This document shows, in pieces, positions 8,067 through 15,580 of a stretch of DNA of 64,000 bases. How positions within the stretch are numbered: position 1 is the first letter of the stretch; each line of letters starts with the position of its first letter. Source of the DNA: an uncultured Clostridia bacterium (GTDB lineage Bacteria; Bacillota; Clostridia; Lachnospirales; Anaerotignaceae); the NCBI GenBank assembly GCA_944383885.1, contig CALWRF010000026.1, positions 43,723 to 107,722 of the forward strand. Direction: 5' to 3'. The notes below the pieces were generated by a model that searched no databases, was not told where the DNA came from, and saw nothing but the letters and a program-made list of their open reading frames with translations. A program made the translations under genes and the position numbers.

Positions 8067-9353
8067 TTGAACAGAATTATAAATAAATCCTCAAAATTAA
8101 ACGGCACAATTACCGTTCCAGGAGATAAATCCATATCACACAGGTCGATTATGCTTGGCGCCATTTCAAAAGGCACAACACATATTTCCGGTTTTTTAAC
8201 AGGCGAAGACTGTCTCTCAACAGTGAGCTGTTTCAGAAAAATGGGAATAGACATACAAATAGACGACACAAACGTAACGGTACACGGAAAGGGCCTTTAC
8301 GGTCTTTCAAAACCAAACGAAACTTTGTATGTAGGAAACAGCGGCACAACTCTGCGCCTTATGACAGGGATATTATCTGCCCAGAATTTCTCATGCGATA
8401 TAACCGGCGATGAGTCAATACAAAAACGCCCTATGGACAGGGTAAGCATACCCCTTTCATTAATGGGCGCCGATATAACCGGAACTGAAAAAAACGGTAA
8501 ACTCTGTGCGCCGCTTCACATTAACGGCAGTAATTTAAACGCCATTGAGTATAAACTTCCAGTTGCAAGCGCTCAGGTTAAAAGCGCAATACTTCTTGCG
8601 GCAATGTACGCAAAAGGAGAAACAACGGTAATAGAGCCTGAACCGACAAGAAACCATACAGAAATTATGCTCAATTACTTAGGAGCGAACATTAAGCACG
8701 ATGGAAACAGAATAACATGCACGCCTGTTAAGGAGCTTTACGCCCATGATATAACTGTTCCTGCTGATATTTCATCAGCAGCGTATTTTATAACAGCCGG
8801 CTTAATCTGCCCTGACAGTGTTATAACAATAAAAAATGTAGGTGTAAACCCTACAAGAACAGGCATAACGGATATTTACTTAAAAATGGGAGCTGATATT
8901 ACATTTTCAAATGAAATGTCAGTCTGCGGAGAAGCTACCTCCGACATTACAGTCAGATATTCAAAACTAAAAGGCACAGTTATAGGAGGAGATATTATAC
9001 CTCGCTTAATAGACGAAATACCTATTATAGCTGTTGCGGCTTGTTTTGCCCAAGGCACAACAGTTATAAAAGACGCTCAGGAACTTAAAGTAAAAGAAAG
9101 CAACAGAATTAAAACCGTTGTAGAAGAACTTACAAAACTCGGCGCTGACATTAAAGAAACCGATGACGGCATGGTAATTAACGGCACAGGCTCACTTAAA
9201 GGCGCAGTTACTGAAAGCCATAACGACCACAGGATAGCTATGGCATGTTCAATAGCCGGGCTTGCAGCAGACGGAAAGACACAAATTAACAATTCACAGT
9301 GTGTTGATATTTCATTTCCGGGATACTTTGAGCTTTTGGAATCTCTTATGTAA
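8067..9353 (+). CDS. aroA: 3-phosphoshikimate 1-carboxyvinyltransferase (EPSP synthase)
   Basis: Transfers enolpyruvate from PEP to shikimate-3-phosphate in the chorismate pathway. The 428-residue protein is full length. Both family signatures are visible: PGDKSISHRSIMLGA near the N-terminus with GNSGTTLRLMTG at about residue 92, and the C-terminal RIKTVVEELTKLGAD with HNDHRIAMACSIAGL. TTG start after AGGCGGTG. It is co-transcribed with tyrA. Confidence 0.96.
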   Translation: MNRIINKSSKLNGTITVPGDKSISHRSIMLGAISKGTTHISGFLTGEDCLSTVSCFRKMGIDIQIDDTNVTVHGKGLYGLSKPNETLYVGNSGTTLRLMTGILSAQNFSCDITGDESIQKRPMDRVSIPLSLMGADITGTEKNGKLCAPLHINGSNLNAIEYKLPVASAQVKSAILLAAMYAKGETTVIEPEPTRNHTEIMLNYLGANIKHDGNRITCTPVKELYAHDITVPADISSAAYFITAGLICPDSVITIKNVGVNPTRTGITDIYLKMGADITFSNEMSVCGEATSDITVRYSKLKGTVIGGDIIPRLIDEIPIIAVAACFAQGTTVIKDAQELKVKESNRIKTVVEELTKLGADIKETDDGMVINGTGSLKGAVTESHNDHRIAMACSIAGLAADGKTQINNSQCVDISFPGYFELLESLM

Positions 9354-9368
9354 AACGGAGGTGCTGTT

Positions 9369-9956
9369 ATGAAAAATGCAGTTCTGTTCGGCGACAGCTT
9401 GACTTACGGCTATGGAGTGTATAAAAAAGACGCTCTTGCATGTCTGTTAGAACAACGCTTTCCCGAATTAAACATTATAAACAGCGGCGTTGACGGCGAT
9501 ACTACCCGTGAGGCTCTTTTGCGCATTGAGCGTGATGTGCTGAGCTTTAACCCATATATTACAACAATACTCTTTGGTACAAACGACTGCGCTCCCGGAG
9601 AATGGAGCCACCGTACTGTTGAAGAATTTCAGGGAAATATGGAAATGATTATAGACATGATACGCCTAAAATCACCTAAATGCCATATAATTCTTATTAC
9701 ACCGCCGCCGGTTGATGAAACAGTTTTTATGCCATGGACAACAAATAAACGGCTTGCGCCGTACTGCGATGCCGTACGTGATTTGGCAGAAACCAAAAAC
9801 TGCTTACTGGCAGATTTTAATAAACATATTTCGGAAATAAGTCAAGGAGATATGGAAACTTTCCTTCAGGAAGACGGCTGTCATTTAACTGAAAAAAGCT
9901 ATATATACTTAAGCCGGTTTATAGGAGATATAGTTGAAAATATTATAAACAAATAA
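9369..9956 (+). CDS. SGNH/GDSL-type esterase or lipase
   Basis: A 195-residue cytoplasmic SGNH hydrolase (no signal peptide). All four family blocks are present: FGDSLTYGYG (nucleophile Ser), GVDGDTTREALLR, LFGTNDCAPGEW (GxND) and DGCHLTEKSY with the catalytic Asp/His pair. The substrate cannot be predicted. ATG preceded by CGGAGGTG, 16 bases after aroA and probably in the same transcript, which ends at the hairpin 9974-10008. Confidence 0.88.
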   Translation: MKNAVLFGDSLTYGYGVYKKDALACLLEQRFPELNIINSGVDGDTTREALLRIERDVLSFNPYITTILFGTNDCAPGEWSHRTVEEFQGNMEMIIDMIRLKSPKCHIILITPPPVDETVFMPWTTNKRLAPYCDAVRDLAETKNCLLADFNKHISEISQGDMETFLQEDGCHLTEKSYIYLSRFIGDIVENIINK

Positions 9957-9973
9957 TAAACAGAACTTTTAAT

Positions 9974-10008
9974 AAGCAGTCAATTTTACTTTGACTGCTT
10001 TATTTTTA
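9974..10008 (+). terminator. Rho-independent terminator after the tyrA-aroA group
   Basis: A perfect 10-bp stem, AAGCAGTCAA (9974-9983) with TTGACTGCTT (9991-10000), a 7-base loop and the T-rich tract TATTTTTAA. Confidence 0.85.
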
Positions 10009-10019
10009 ACTTGATAATA

Positions 10020-10028
10020 TGCTATACT
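10020..10028 (+). promoter_or_regulatory. Possible extended -10 promoter of the lipoprotein gene
   Basis: TGC followed by TATACT (10023-10028) is an extended -10 element about 50 bases before the lipoprotein start. No good -35 is visible 17 bases upstream. Confidence 0.35.
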
Positions 10029-10077
10029 AAATATATACAGTTCTGCAATTTTTGAATATGTAAAGGAGGCAAATAAA

Positions 10078-10614
10078 ATGAAAAAATTATTTCTGTTATT
10101 AATTTGTACTGCTTTATGTATAAATTTATTATCCGGCTGTGATACTGCTGGAAAACTTAAATACGAAAAATGCATATTTTCAAGAAAAGAATACTATGAC
10201 AACTGGGTTGTAAATAATTACGAAGGCATTTTGGTCGAAATTATTGAATCAGACAGCAAAAGCCTTACAGTTAAGCTTACAAACCAATTAGATAAAGACA
10301 TAGAATTTATAGGCTACTCCCGGGTCTGCACCATAATAGATAATGTATGGTATGGCATATCTCCGGCAAAAGAAACATCTTCTGCCGAGCCTGATAAAGA
10401 AAAGACAAAAGAAGAAATTGAATTAAATACTGTTCCAGCCGGCAGAAATAAAGATTTTACATGTGATTTTACAAAAGTTTATAGCGGTGCCTCTTTGCCT
10501 GAAGGAAATTACAGAATTTCTATATCTTTTTCCGTGCCAAGCCCAACGAAAAATAACCCCGAAGGAAAGGACTTTGGTAAAGTATGGGTTGATTTTGAAA
10601 TAAAAAACAGTTAA
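10078..10614 (+). CDS. Putative lipoprotein of unknown function
   Basis: A 178-residue protein with a type II signal peptide: MKKLFLLLICTALCINLLSGC, lipobox LSGC with Cys at residue 21. The mature part looks like an immunoglobulin-like beta fold (IIESDSKSLTVKLTNQLDKDIEF; PEGNYRISISFSV), resembling small secreted proteins that carry one Ig-like domain. I do not recognise a specific family. Ribosome binding site AAAGGAGG. It is a single gene between a terminator and the convergent tRNA-Leu. Confidence 0.7.
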   Translation: MKKLFLLLICTALCINLLSGCDTAGKLKYEKCIFSRKEYYDNWVVNNYEGILVEIIESDSKSLTVKLTNQLDKDIEFIGYSRVCTIIDNVWYGISPAKETSSAEPDKEKTKEEIELNTVPAGRNKDFTCDFTKVYSGASLPEGNYRISISFSVPSPTKNNPEGKDFGKVWVDFEIKNS

Positions 10615-10720
10615 ATAATTTGTGTTGTTTTTTATAATTATTAAACATAAAAACTTAATGCCTGTAAAACAAAATGTAGTTAAAAAACTTATACAACATA
10701 AAATACAACACAAAAAAATT

Positions 10721-10745
10721 AAACCCCTTGAAAATCAAGGGGTTT
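10721..10745 (-). terminator. Terminator of tRNA-Leu
   Basis: The 10-bp stem AAACCCCTTG (10721-10730) pairs perfectly with CAAGGGGTTT (10736-10745) around a 5-base loop. On the minus strand it is followed by AATTTTTTTG, directly downstream of the tRNA. Confidence 0.85.
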
Positions 10746-10749
10746 ACAC

Positions 10750-10833
10750 TGCGGAAGATGGGACTTGAACCCACACCGCCAATTAAGGGACAGGAATCTG
10801 AATCCTGCGCGTCTGCCATTCCGCCACTTCCGC
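10750..10833 (-). tRNA. tRNA-Leu (anticodon CAG)
   Basis: An 84-nt class II tRNA. The acceptor stem GCGGAAG/CTTCCGC is perfect, the anticodon stem CAGGA/TCCTG encloses the loop TTCAGAT (anticodon CAG), a long variable arm follows, and the T-loop is GTTCAAGTC. The discriminator base is A, as for leucine. CCA is not encoded (AGT follows). Confidence 0.95.
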
Positions 10834-10932
10834 ATATTAAATTCCAACCACAAAAGCCTGCCAAAATATTATACAACATACTAATTCCGCCGTCAATGAA
10901 TAATTTTATAAACAGCGGAATTAGTTTTTCAG

Positions 10933-12126
10933 TTAGAATTTTTTCCATTTCAAACTTACTAAATCATGACCGCTTACCGCTTTAACAAGCCTGCTGCCGA
11001 AATCATCACTTAATATATCGCTTTTATCCAGTAACTCAACGCCAAACTCAACGGCTCTTTTATAAGAACCGCTCTCAAGAGCTTTTTCATCACTGAAAGT
11101 TACAATAATAGCTTTTGAAAACCAGCCGCCCAGCCTTTTCCTTTCAAGTACCAATTCATTAATGGCAGCCGTTGTAACGTCCGTTAATTTGCAGCTTATA
11201 AAAACAGGAAGTGAATTATCGGTAAATATAACATCTATTTCATTACCGGGCACTGATTTATCGTCATATATATCCCAATCAACCATGGCACCCAGTTTAA
11301 CATCGGTAAATACGCCTGTTTTAACAGCATGTATGTATACAAATAGTTCCAGCCAAACTCCGTAATTTATTAAATAAGATTTTTCAAGCGGCGACATAAA
11401 AGTAAATACTATATGATTTTTAGAAATATATAAATCCTTGATAAAACCAAGTTCTTCAAACTTTTTAAGCATTGCGCTGTCAGGATAGACCTCATTTCCG
11501 CCTTTTGAGCGGAAAACAGAAACAGCCCTAAGCTCAATATCATCCTTGCTTGTATTTGCCATTGCCTGCTGCAAATATGAGCATGTTCTGCGCCACTGCT
11601 TAATATTATTAAATATGTACTGGCACATGCCAAGTATTGCCTCATACCGGCTTTCATCAGGCTCGCTGTGGGAATTGCCTGTAAAATGCGCGCCTCTTGC
11701 AGCTACATAATCGTCAAGGCGCAGTATAGCAGTAGGTATAAAATCATTTTTATTAAGTATGTTCTCAACCCTGCCGTTTATTATGTCGGTATAGTACATT
11801 TTAATATTTGTTTCCAAACCAGCCATAACACCGGCAACAGTCATAAGCTCGCTTCCACCGGTAATATCCATAACACAGTTTTTGTATTTACAGATTAATT
11901 TTTTAGTTCTGTTAAAAATATCCTTCATATCATTTATATCTACCGGCTCTGTTTCAAATATAATATCCGGCAGATGATTTTTAAAACAGTTTTCCAAGCT
12001 GATAAACCTATTCATGTCAGGAATCTGATTGTCATACAAAAAAACAATTCTATCTGGCTTAATGGAAAGACACGCCAATATGTTTTTTATGGTATCCTTG
12101 TCGTAAAACTCAATTTGCGTGAGCAT
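10933..12126 (-). CDS. Card1-like CARF-domain nuclease (DUF1887 family)
   Basis: The 397-residue protein has the architecture of Card1/Can2: an N-terminal CARF domain (about 1-145, with the ligand-loop motif DITGGSELMTVAGVMAG near residue 87), a linker/winged-helix region, and a C-terminal PD-(D/E)xK nuclease domain (about 255-380). Candidate catalytic residues are Glu in GVWLELFVY, Asp in GNEIDVIF and Lys in FISCKLT. Known members are cyclic-oligoadenylate-activated nucleases of type III CRISPR defence. No cas gene or CRISPR array is present in this window, so its activator is unknown. The ATG follows AAAGGGGAG. It lies upstream of and on the same strand as the tRNA. Confidence 0.8.
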   Translation of the reverse strand: MLTQIEFYDKDTIKNILACLSIKPDRIVFLYDNQIPDMNRFISLENCFKNHLPDIIFETEPVDINDMKDIFNRTKKLICKYKNCVMDITGGSELMTVAGVMAGLETNIKMYYTDIINGRVENILNKNDFIPTAILRLDDYVAARGAHFTGNSHSEPDESRYEAILGMCQYIFNNIKQWRRTCSYLQQAMANTSKDDIELRAVSVFRSKGGNEVYPDSAMLKKFEELGFIKDLYISKNHIVFTFMSPLEKSYLINYGVWLELFVYIHAVKTGVFTDVKLGAMVDWDIYDDKSVPGNEIDVIFTDNSLPVFISCKLTDVTTAAINELVLERKRLGGWFSKAIIVTFSDEKALESGSYKRAVEFGVELLDKSDILSDDFGSRLVKAVSGHDLVSLKWKKF

Positions 12127-12156
12127 ATTGTCTCCCCTTTCGGTTTAAGGCAGGCT

Positions 12157-12549
12157 TTACTCCTGTTTAAAATCCTCATCATTATTCTGCTGGGCATCTT
12201 TTTTCGCTTTATTAAAAGCCGCGCTGAAATTAAGTTTATTGGCTATAGACGGCGCAAGGTCTATAATTTTATTTAACGCATCCTGGTTTTTAATATTAAT
12301 AAGCTGGACATTTCCATTTACAATGGCAATAACAGCATTTGGCGCTACCTTGGCACCCATGCCGCCTGCGCATCCATCTTTTCCGCCTTTTTCATTTCCG
12401 CCTGCACCCATGCCGAAAGTAACCTCTATAAGTGGAATAAGTGTAATTTCCCCTACTGTTACAGCCTCTCCAACTACTGTTTTAGATGTAATAAATTCTC
12501 CTAATTTCTGGCAAAGAGCGTTAATGCTTTCATTTACATTTGCACCCAT
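12157..12549 (-). CDS. ytfJ: Spore protein YtfJ/GerW family
   Basis: A 130-residue GerW/YtfJ-family protein; in Bacillus it is a sporulation protein needed for proper germination. Family features are the N-terminal MGANVNESINALCQKL, the strand LIPLIEVTFGMGAGG, a Gly-rich segment, and the C-terminal hydrophobic strand APNAVIAIVNGNVQLI with a charged tail. It is 11 bases downstream of the DUF2953 gene, the same ytfI-ytfJ pairing known from Bacillus. Confidence 0.88.
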   Translation of the reverse strand: MGANVNESINALCQKLGEFITSKTVVGEAVTVGEITLIPLIEVTFGMGAGGNEKGGKDGCAGGMGAKVAPNAVIAIVNGNVQLINIKNQDALNKIIDLAPSIANKLNFSAAFNKAKKDAQQNNDEDFKQE

Positions 12550-12560
12550 TAATAAACACC

Positions 12561-13646
12561 TCAGTTCTTAATAAATAATATAACAGCTTTCCTTACAGGC
12601 TTTAATATAATAAAACAAACTGTGCAATAAAGTAAATATCCAACAGTGAACCTGCCGGAAAACTCAGCGTTTCCCAAAAATACAATATTGTCAAAATCCC
12701 CTGACACATTAAGACCCTCTATAAAAAGCCCCTTAAATATGCCGCAGAACGCCAGCATTAAACCTGTTCCTGCCGGGTCGCCTACACCGGCTTTAGCATT
12801 AATTAAAACTGTTTTAGGCAGTACGGTTTTGCAAAATCTCTTTAAAAATTTATACATACCGCCTAAAATTATTTTTTTATCTTCCATAGGCAGGTTTAAA
12901 AAATATTTAATATTAACTTTATTCTCTATATCTTCTTTTTCGGTTTCTTCTTTTTGTTTGTTATTTTTTAAAACAGGCTTTTTCTCCGCTTCAGCGCTTT
13001 TTTCATTATCCAAGTTAAAATCACTTTTATTAAACTGCTCTTTGTTGCCTAATTCGTTTATTTTAACACGCCTTACAGTAAAATCCTCACTGCTATGGTC
13101 ATATTTTATATTTGAATATTTTTCCTGCCAAGTAATCTTTTTTTCTGAAACAGAGTTTTTCTCTTTATTCAAATATGGTCTGTTTTCTTTTTTGTCTTTA
13201 AATTCTTCAGCAGTTTTTAAATCAATGTTTTTAGTACTCTCTTTTGTCTTTTCCTCAAAACTTTCAGACACTTCTTTTTCTGTTTCAGGAATATCTTTTT
13301 CCGCGCTTTGGTAGTCTGATTCTTTTATATCTTTATATTTGTCAGAAGCCTTTTTGCTGTTTTTAACGTTTTCTTTTAATTCTGGTTCACTGCTTAATAA
13401 TCTTTTGCCGAATATTTTTAAAATATAATCCAGTTTATTATCATCATAAACCGCCTTGGCTTTTACTATTCCCAATAAATACGATACACTGCCTTTAAAA
13501 TATGTACCATTATCATTTCCGCATTTAATATTATACTTAATTCTTGTAAAAAGCACCAACAAAGCAAGCAATACTGCCAAAGCTATAATGCAAAGCAGTA
13601 CAATGCCTATTATTTTAAGTATAAATAACAATACATTTAATATCAT
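12561..13646 (-). CDS. DUF2953 membrane protein (YtfI-like)
   Basis: A 361-residue DUF2953 protein. It has an N-terminal membrane helix (residues 4-32) and a beta-strand region (RIKYNIKCGNDNGTYFKGSVSYLLGIVKAKAVY). A long Lys/Glu-rich insertion of about 150 residues (~90-240) is probably disordered. The conserved C-terminal part, TVLINAKAGVGDPAGTGLMLA with a hydrophobic end, follows. Next to ytfJ as in other spore formers; function unknown. The insertion is much longer than I expect for the family. Confidence 0.78.
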   Translation of the reverse strand: MILNVLLFILKIIGIVLLCIIALAVLLALLVLFTRIKYNIKCGNDNGTYFKGSVSYLLGIVKAKAVYDDNKLDYILKIFGKRLLSSEPELKENVKNSKKASDKYKDIKESDYQSAEKDIPETEKEVSESFEEKTKESTKNIDLKTAEEFKDKKENRPYLNKEKNSVSEKKITWQEKYSNIKYDHSSEDFTVRRVKINELGNKEQFNKSDFNLDNEKSAEAEKKPVLKNNKQKEETEKEDIENKVNIKYFLNLPMEDKKIILGGMYKFLKRFCKTVLPKTVLINAKAGVGDPAGTGLMLAFCGIFKGLFIEGLNVSGDFDNIVFLGNAEFSGRFTVGYLLYCTVCFIILKPVRKAVILFIKN

Positions 13647-14324
13647 TTAATCACCTGAGCCGTCACTGCGTAATCTCTTAATCAAGTATACGCTAACCAA
13701 AAATATAACTGCCCAAAGCACACTGAAAGTCAAACATATTCTTATAAAAGTATCAACAAAAAAGCTTTCAGGCAGCATATTAATCATTAAACTCTCTCTT
13801 GGGTCAAGAAGCCACAAATCATTATTAAAAAGCACTTCGTGGAATATAACAAAAGCCTTATTAAAATTTAAAACAGCCGCTGCGGCAGCTGCATAAAATA
13901 ATATGCCTGTTAAACCAAAAGAAACAGCAAAAAACTTTAAAAATTTAAGCTTATCAAGCCGTAAAATAAAAACAGCGCCTAAAGATACAGCAATTAACAC
14001 AATACACACCCGTCTTATGTTAACAGCATTCTGCACTATTTCTTTTACATCTTCCATGTGCATTTTTTCACGTTCATTAAAGAAATCGCTGTTTTTAAAT
14101 TCCTCCTCAGCCTCATCTAAAAGCATGTAGTCCAAAAGCAGCTGCGCCTCATTTTCAAGCCTTTCTATACTGTATCCAGTAGCTTTTTCAGCACCGTTTT
14201 TTTCAAACTCATAGCCAAAATAATCAATATCATAAAACGCAGCCATGCCAAAAGATGAAATAAGCAGAAAAATAAGCAGAGCAATTCCGCAAATAGAAGA
14301 TAAAAAAACGCATGTTACTTTCAA
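13647..14324 (-). CDS. DUF1461-family integral membrane protein
   Basis: A 225-residue membrane protein resembling the TIGR01906/DUF1461 family: N-terminal helix, an extracytoplasmic region with FKNSDFFNEREKMHMEDVKEI, and three further helices. The family motif region AFVIFHEVLFNNDLWLLDPRESLMINMLPESFF is clear. I start at TTG 14322-14324, since GGGGAGAAG lies just upstream and the upstream gene ends at 14327. It is one base from the DUF2953 gene. Function unknown. Confidence 0.78.
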   Translation of the reverse strand: MKVTCVFLSSICGIALLIFLLISSFGMAAFYDIDYFGYEFEKNGAEKATGYSIERLENEAQLLLDYMLLDEAEEEFKNSDFFNEREKMHMEDVKEIVQNAVNIRRVCIVLIAVSLGAVFILRLDKLKFLKFFAVSFGLTGILFYAAAAAAVLNFNKAFVIFHEVLFNNDLWLLDPRESLMINMLPESFFVDTFIRICLTFSVLWAVIFLVSVYLIKRLRSDGSGD

Positions 14325-14326
14325 AA

Positions 14327-14629
14327 TTACTTCTCCCCTATAAGGTTTTTGCCTAAGTCGGTTAAATTCCAGTTTTTGTTTAACGCGTATTTTATAATCT
14401 CGCTGTAAGTTCTGTAAGCATTGTATTTTCCAGAACAAATTCCCGCGGCATACATATCCCTGTACTCATCATTTTTAAAATACTCAAAACTTGAAACTAT
14501 AACACTTTTGTTTTTTTCATCAACAAGTATAATATAAATATTAACAACAGGAATATTTCTCTTTAAACTGTAAACAACTGTATTAATATCATCTATTCCG
14601 CTTACAAATACATTTTCTATAAAATTCAT
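14327..14629 (-). CDS. Hypothetical protein, 100 residues
   Basis: An unrecognised, probably cytoplasmic protein with a mixed alpha/beta pattern (NIYIILVDEKNKSVIVSSFEYF) and a Tyr/Asn-rich C-terminal helix region. It is the first gene of a short minus-strand run with the DUF1461, DUF2953 and ytfJ genes; its stop lies two bases before the next start. No signal peptide or membrane helix. Confidence 0.6.
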   Translation of the reverse strand: MNFIENVFVSGIDDINTVVYSLKRNIPVVNIYIILVDEKNKSVIVSSFEYFKNDEYRDMYAAGICSGKYNAYRTYSEIIKYALNKNWNLTDLGKNLIGEK

Positions 14630-14740
14630 AACAAACCACCGGCAGATAAAAACCTTAAAATATTAAATACACAAAGCCTATATTAATTTAGTATATCATA
14701 AACATTCCCTTATTGCCACTATATTGCATATAAGGAGCAA

Positions 14741-15097
14741 TTATTTGCCATTATCTTTTTTTAATATTTCCTTTATGCCTATTATAAAAAGAAATACGGC
14801 AAAAAGCTTTCTCAGCATGTCACCGCTTATAAACATAGCCGTAAAAGCACCGGCGGCTGAAAAAATAACGGCGGCAATAATCATAGGCGTTAAGCCGTTT
14901 TTTTCAATACTGCCTTTTTTAGCGTGAATAATAACAGCCGCAAGAGCTGAAGGGATAAAATATATTAAATTTATGCCCTGTATCTGCTGCTGGGTTAAAT
15001 CTGTAAAAAACGAAAGCGTTGGTATAAGCACTGTTCCGCCGCCTATGCCCATGCCGCCTAATATGCCGGAAAATAAGCCTGCCAAAAATAAAATCAT
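14741..15097 (-). CDS. TauE/SafE-family half-size membrane protein (second of pair)
   Basis: A 118-residue protein equal to about half of a TauE/SafE transporter (anion or sulfur-compound exporter family). Four hydrophobic helices; the family start motif LFSGILGGMGIGGGTVLIP is at residues 7-25. It overlaps the preceding half-size paralogue by four bases, so the two are translated together, and a heterodimer would restore a full-length fold. Confidence 0.78.
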   Translation of the reverse strand: MILFLAGLFSGILGGMGIGGGTVLIPTLSFFTDLTQQQIQGINLIYFIPSALAAVIIHAKKGSIEKNGLTPMIIAAVIFSAAGAFTAMFISGDMLRKLFAVFLFIIGIKEILKKDNGK

Positions 15098-15447
15098 AAC
15101 ATAACCATCCTTACAGCAGAAATTATCATAAAAATACCGAATGTTTTGTGAATTATATTATTTGATACTTTTCCCAGCAAAAACGCCCCTGCTATGCCGC
15201 CTATTATGCCTCCGGCAGATGTAATAAGCACGCTTTTAATCATAATATCGGCTTTAAACAGATAAATAGCAGCTGAAACAACAGAAATTGGCAGTATAAG
15301 TGCAACCGCCGTGGCATGGCTTTTTTTCGCCGTAAGAGAAGCGTATTTTTCCAAAAAATAAACAGCGGCAACGCCTCCGCCTGAACCGAAAATACCGTTT
15401 ATAAAACCTGTTACAGCACCAAAAACACAGACTTTAAATCTATTCAT
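15094..15447 (-). CDS. TauE/SafE-family half-size membrane protein (first of pair)
   Basis: A 117-residue TauE/SafE half with four helices and the repeat motif GFINGIFGSGGGVAAVYFL. Its sequence is clearly related to its downstream neighbour but not identical. Substrate cannot be inferred. Confidence 0.78.
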   Translation of the reverse strand: MNRFKVCVFGAVTGFINGIFGSGGGVAAVYFLEKYASLTAKKSHATAVALILPISVVSAAIYLFKADIMIKSVLITSAGGIIGGIAGAFLLGKVSNNIIHKTFGIFMIISAVRMVML

Positions 15448-15580
15448 AACTAATTACCGCCTTTTTCTGTTTTTACATATTCTATCCTTAAAATATAAAA
15501 TATATTCCCTGCCGTCTTTTTTTAATAGTTATATTTGTGTTATACTGTTTGTTGAAATTTGAAATTAATTGGTGATAAAT

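Noticed and set aside
10655..10948. 97-codon minus-strand frame across the tRNA-Leu
   Set aside because: It reads straight through a complete tRNA and its terminator, so it is not a gene.
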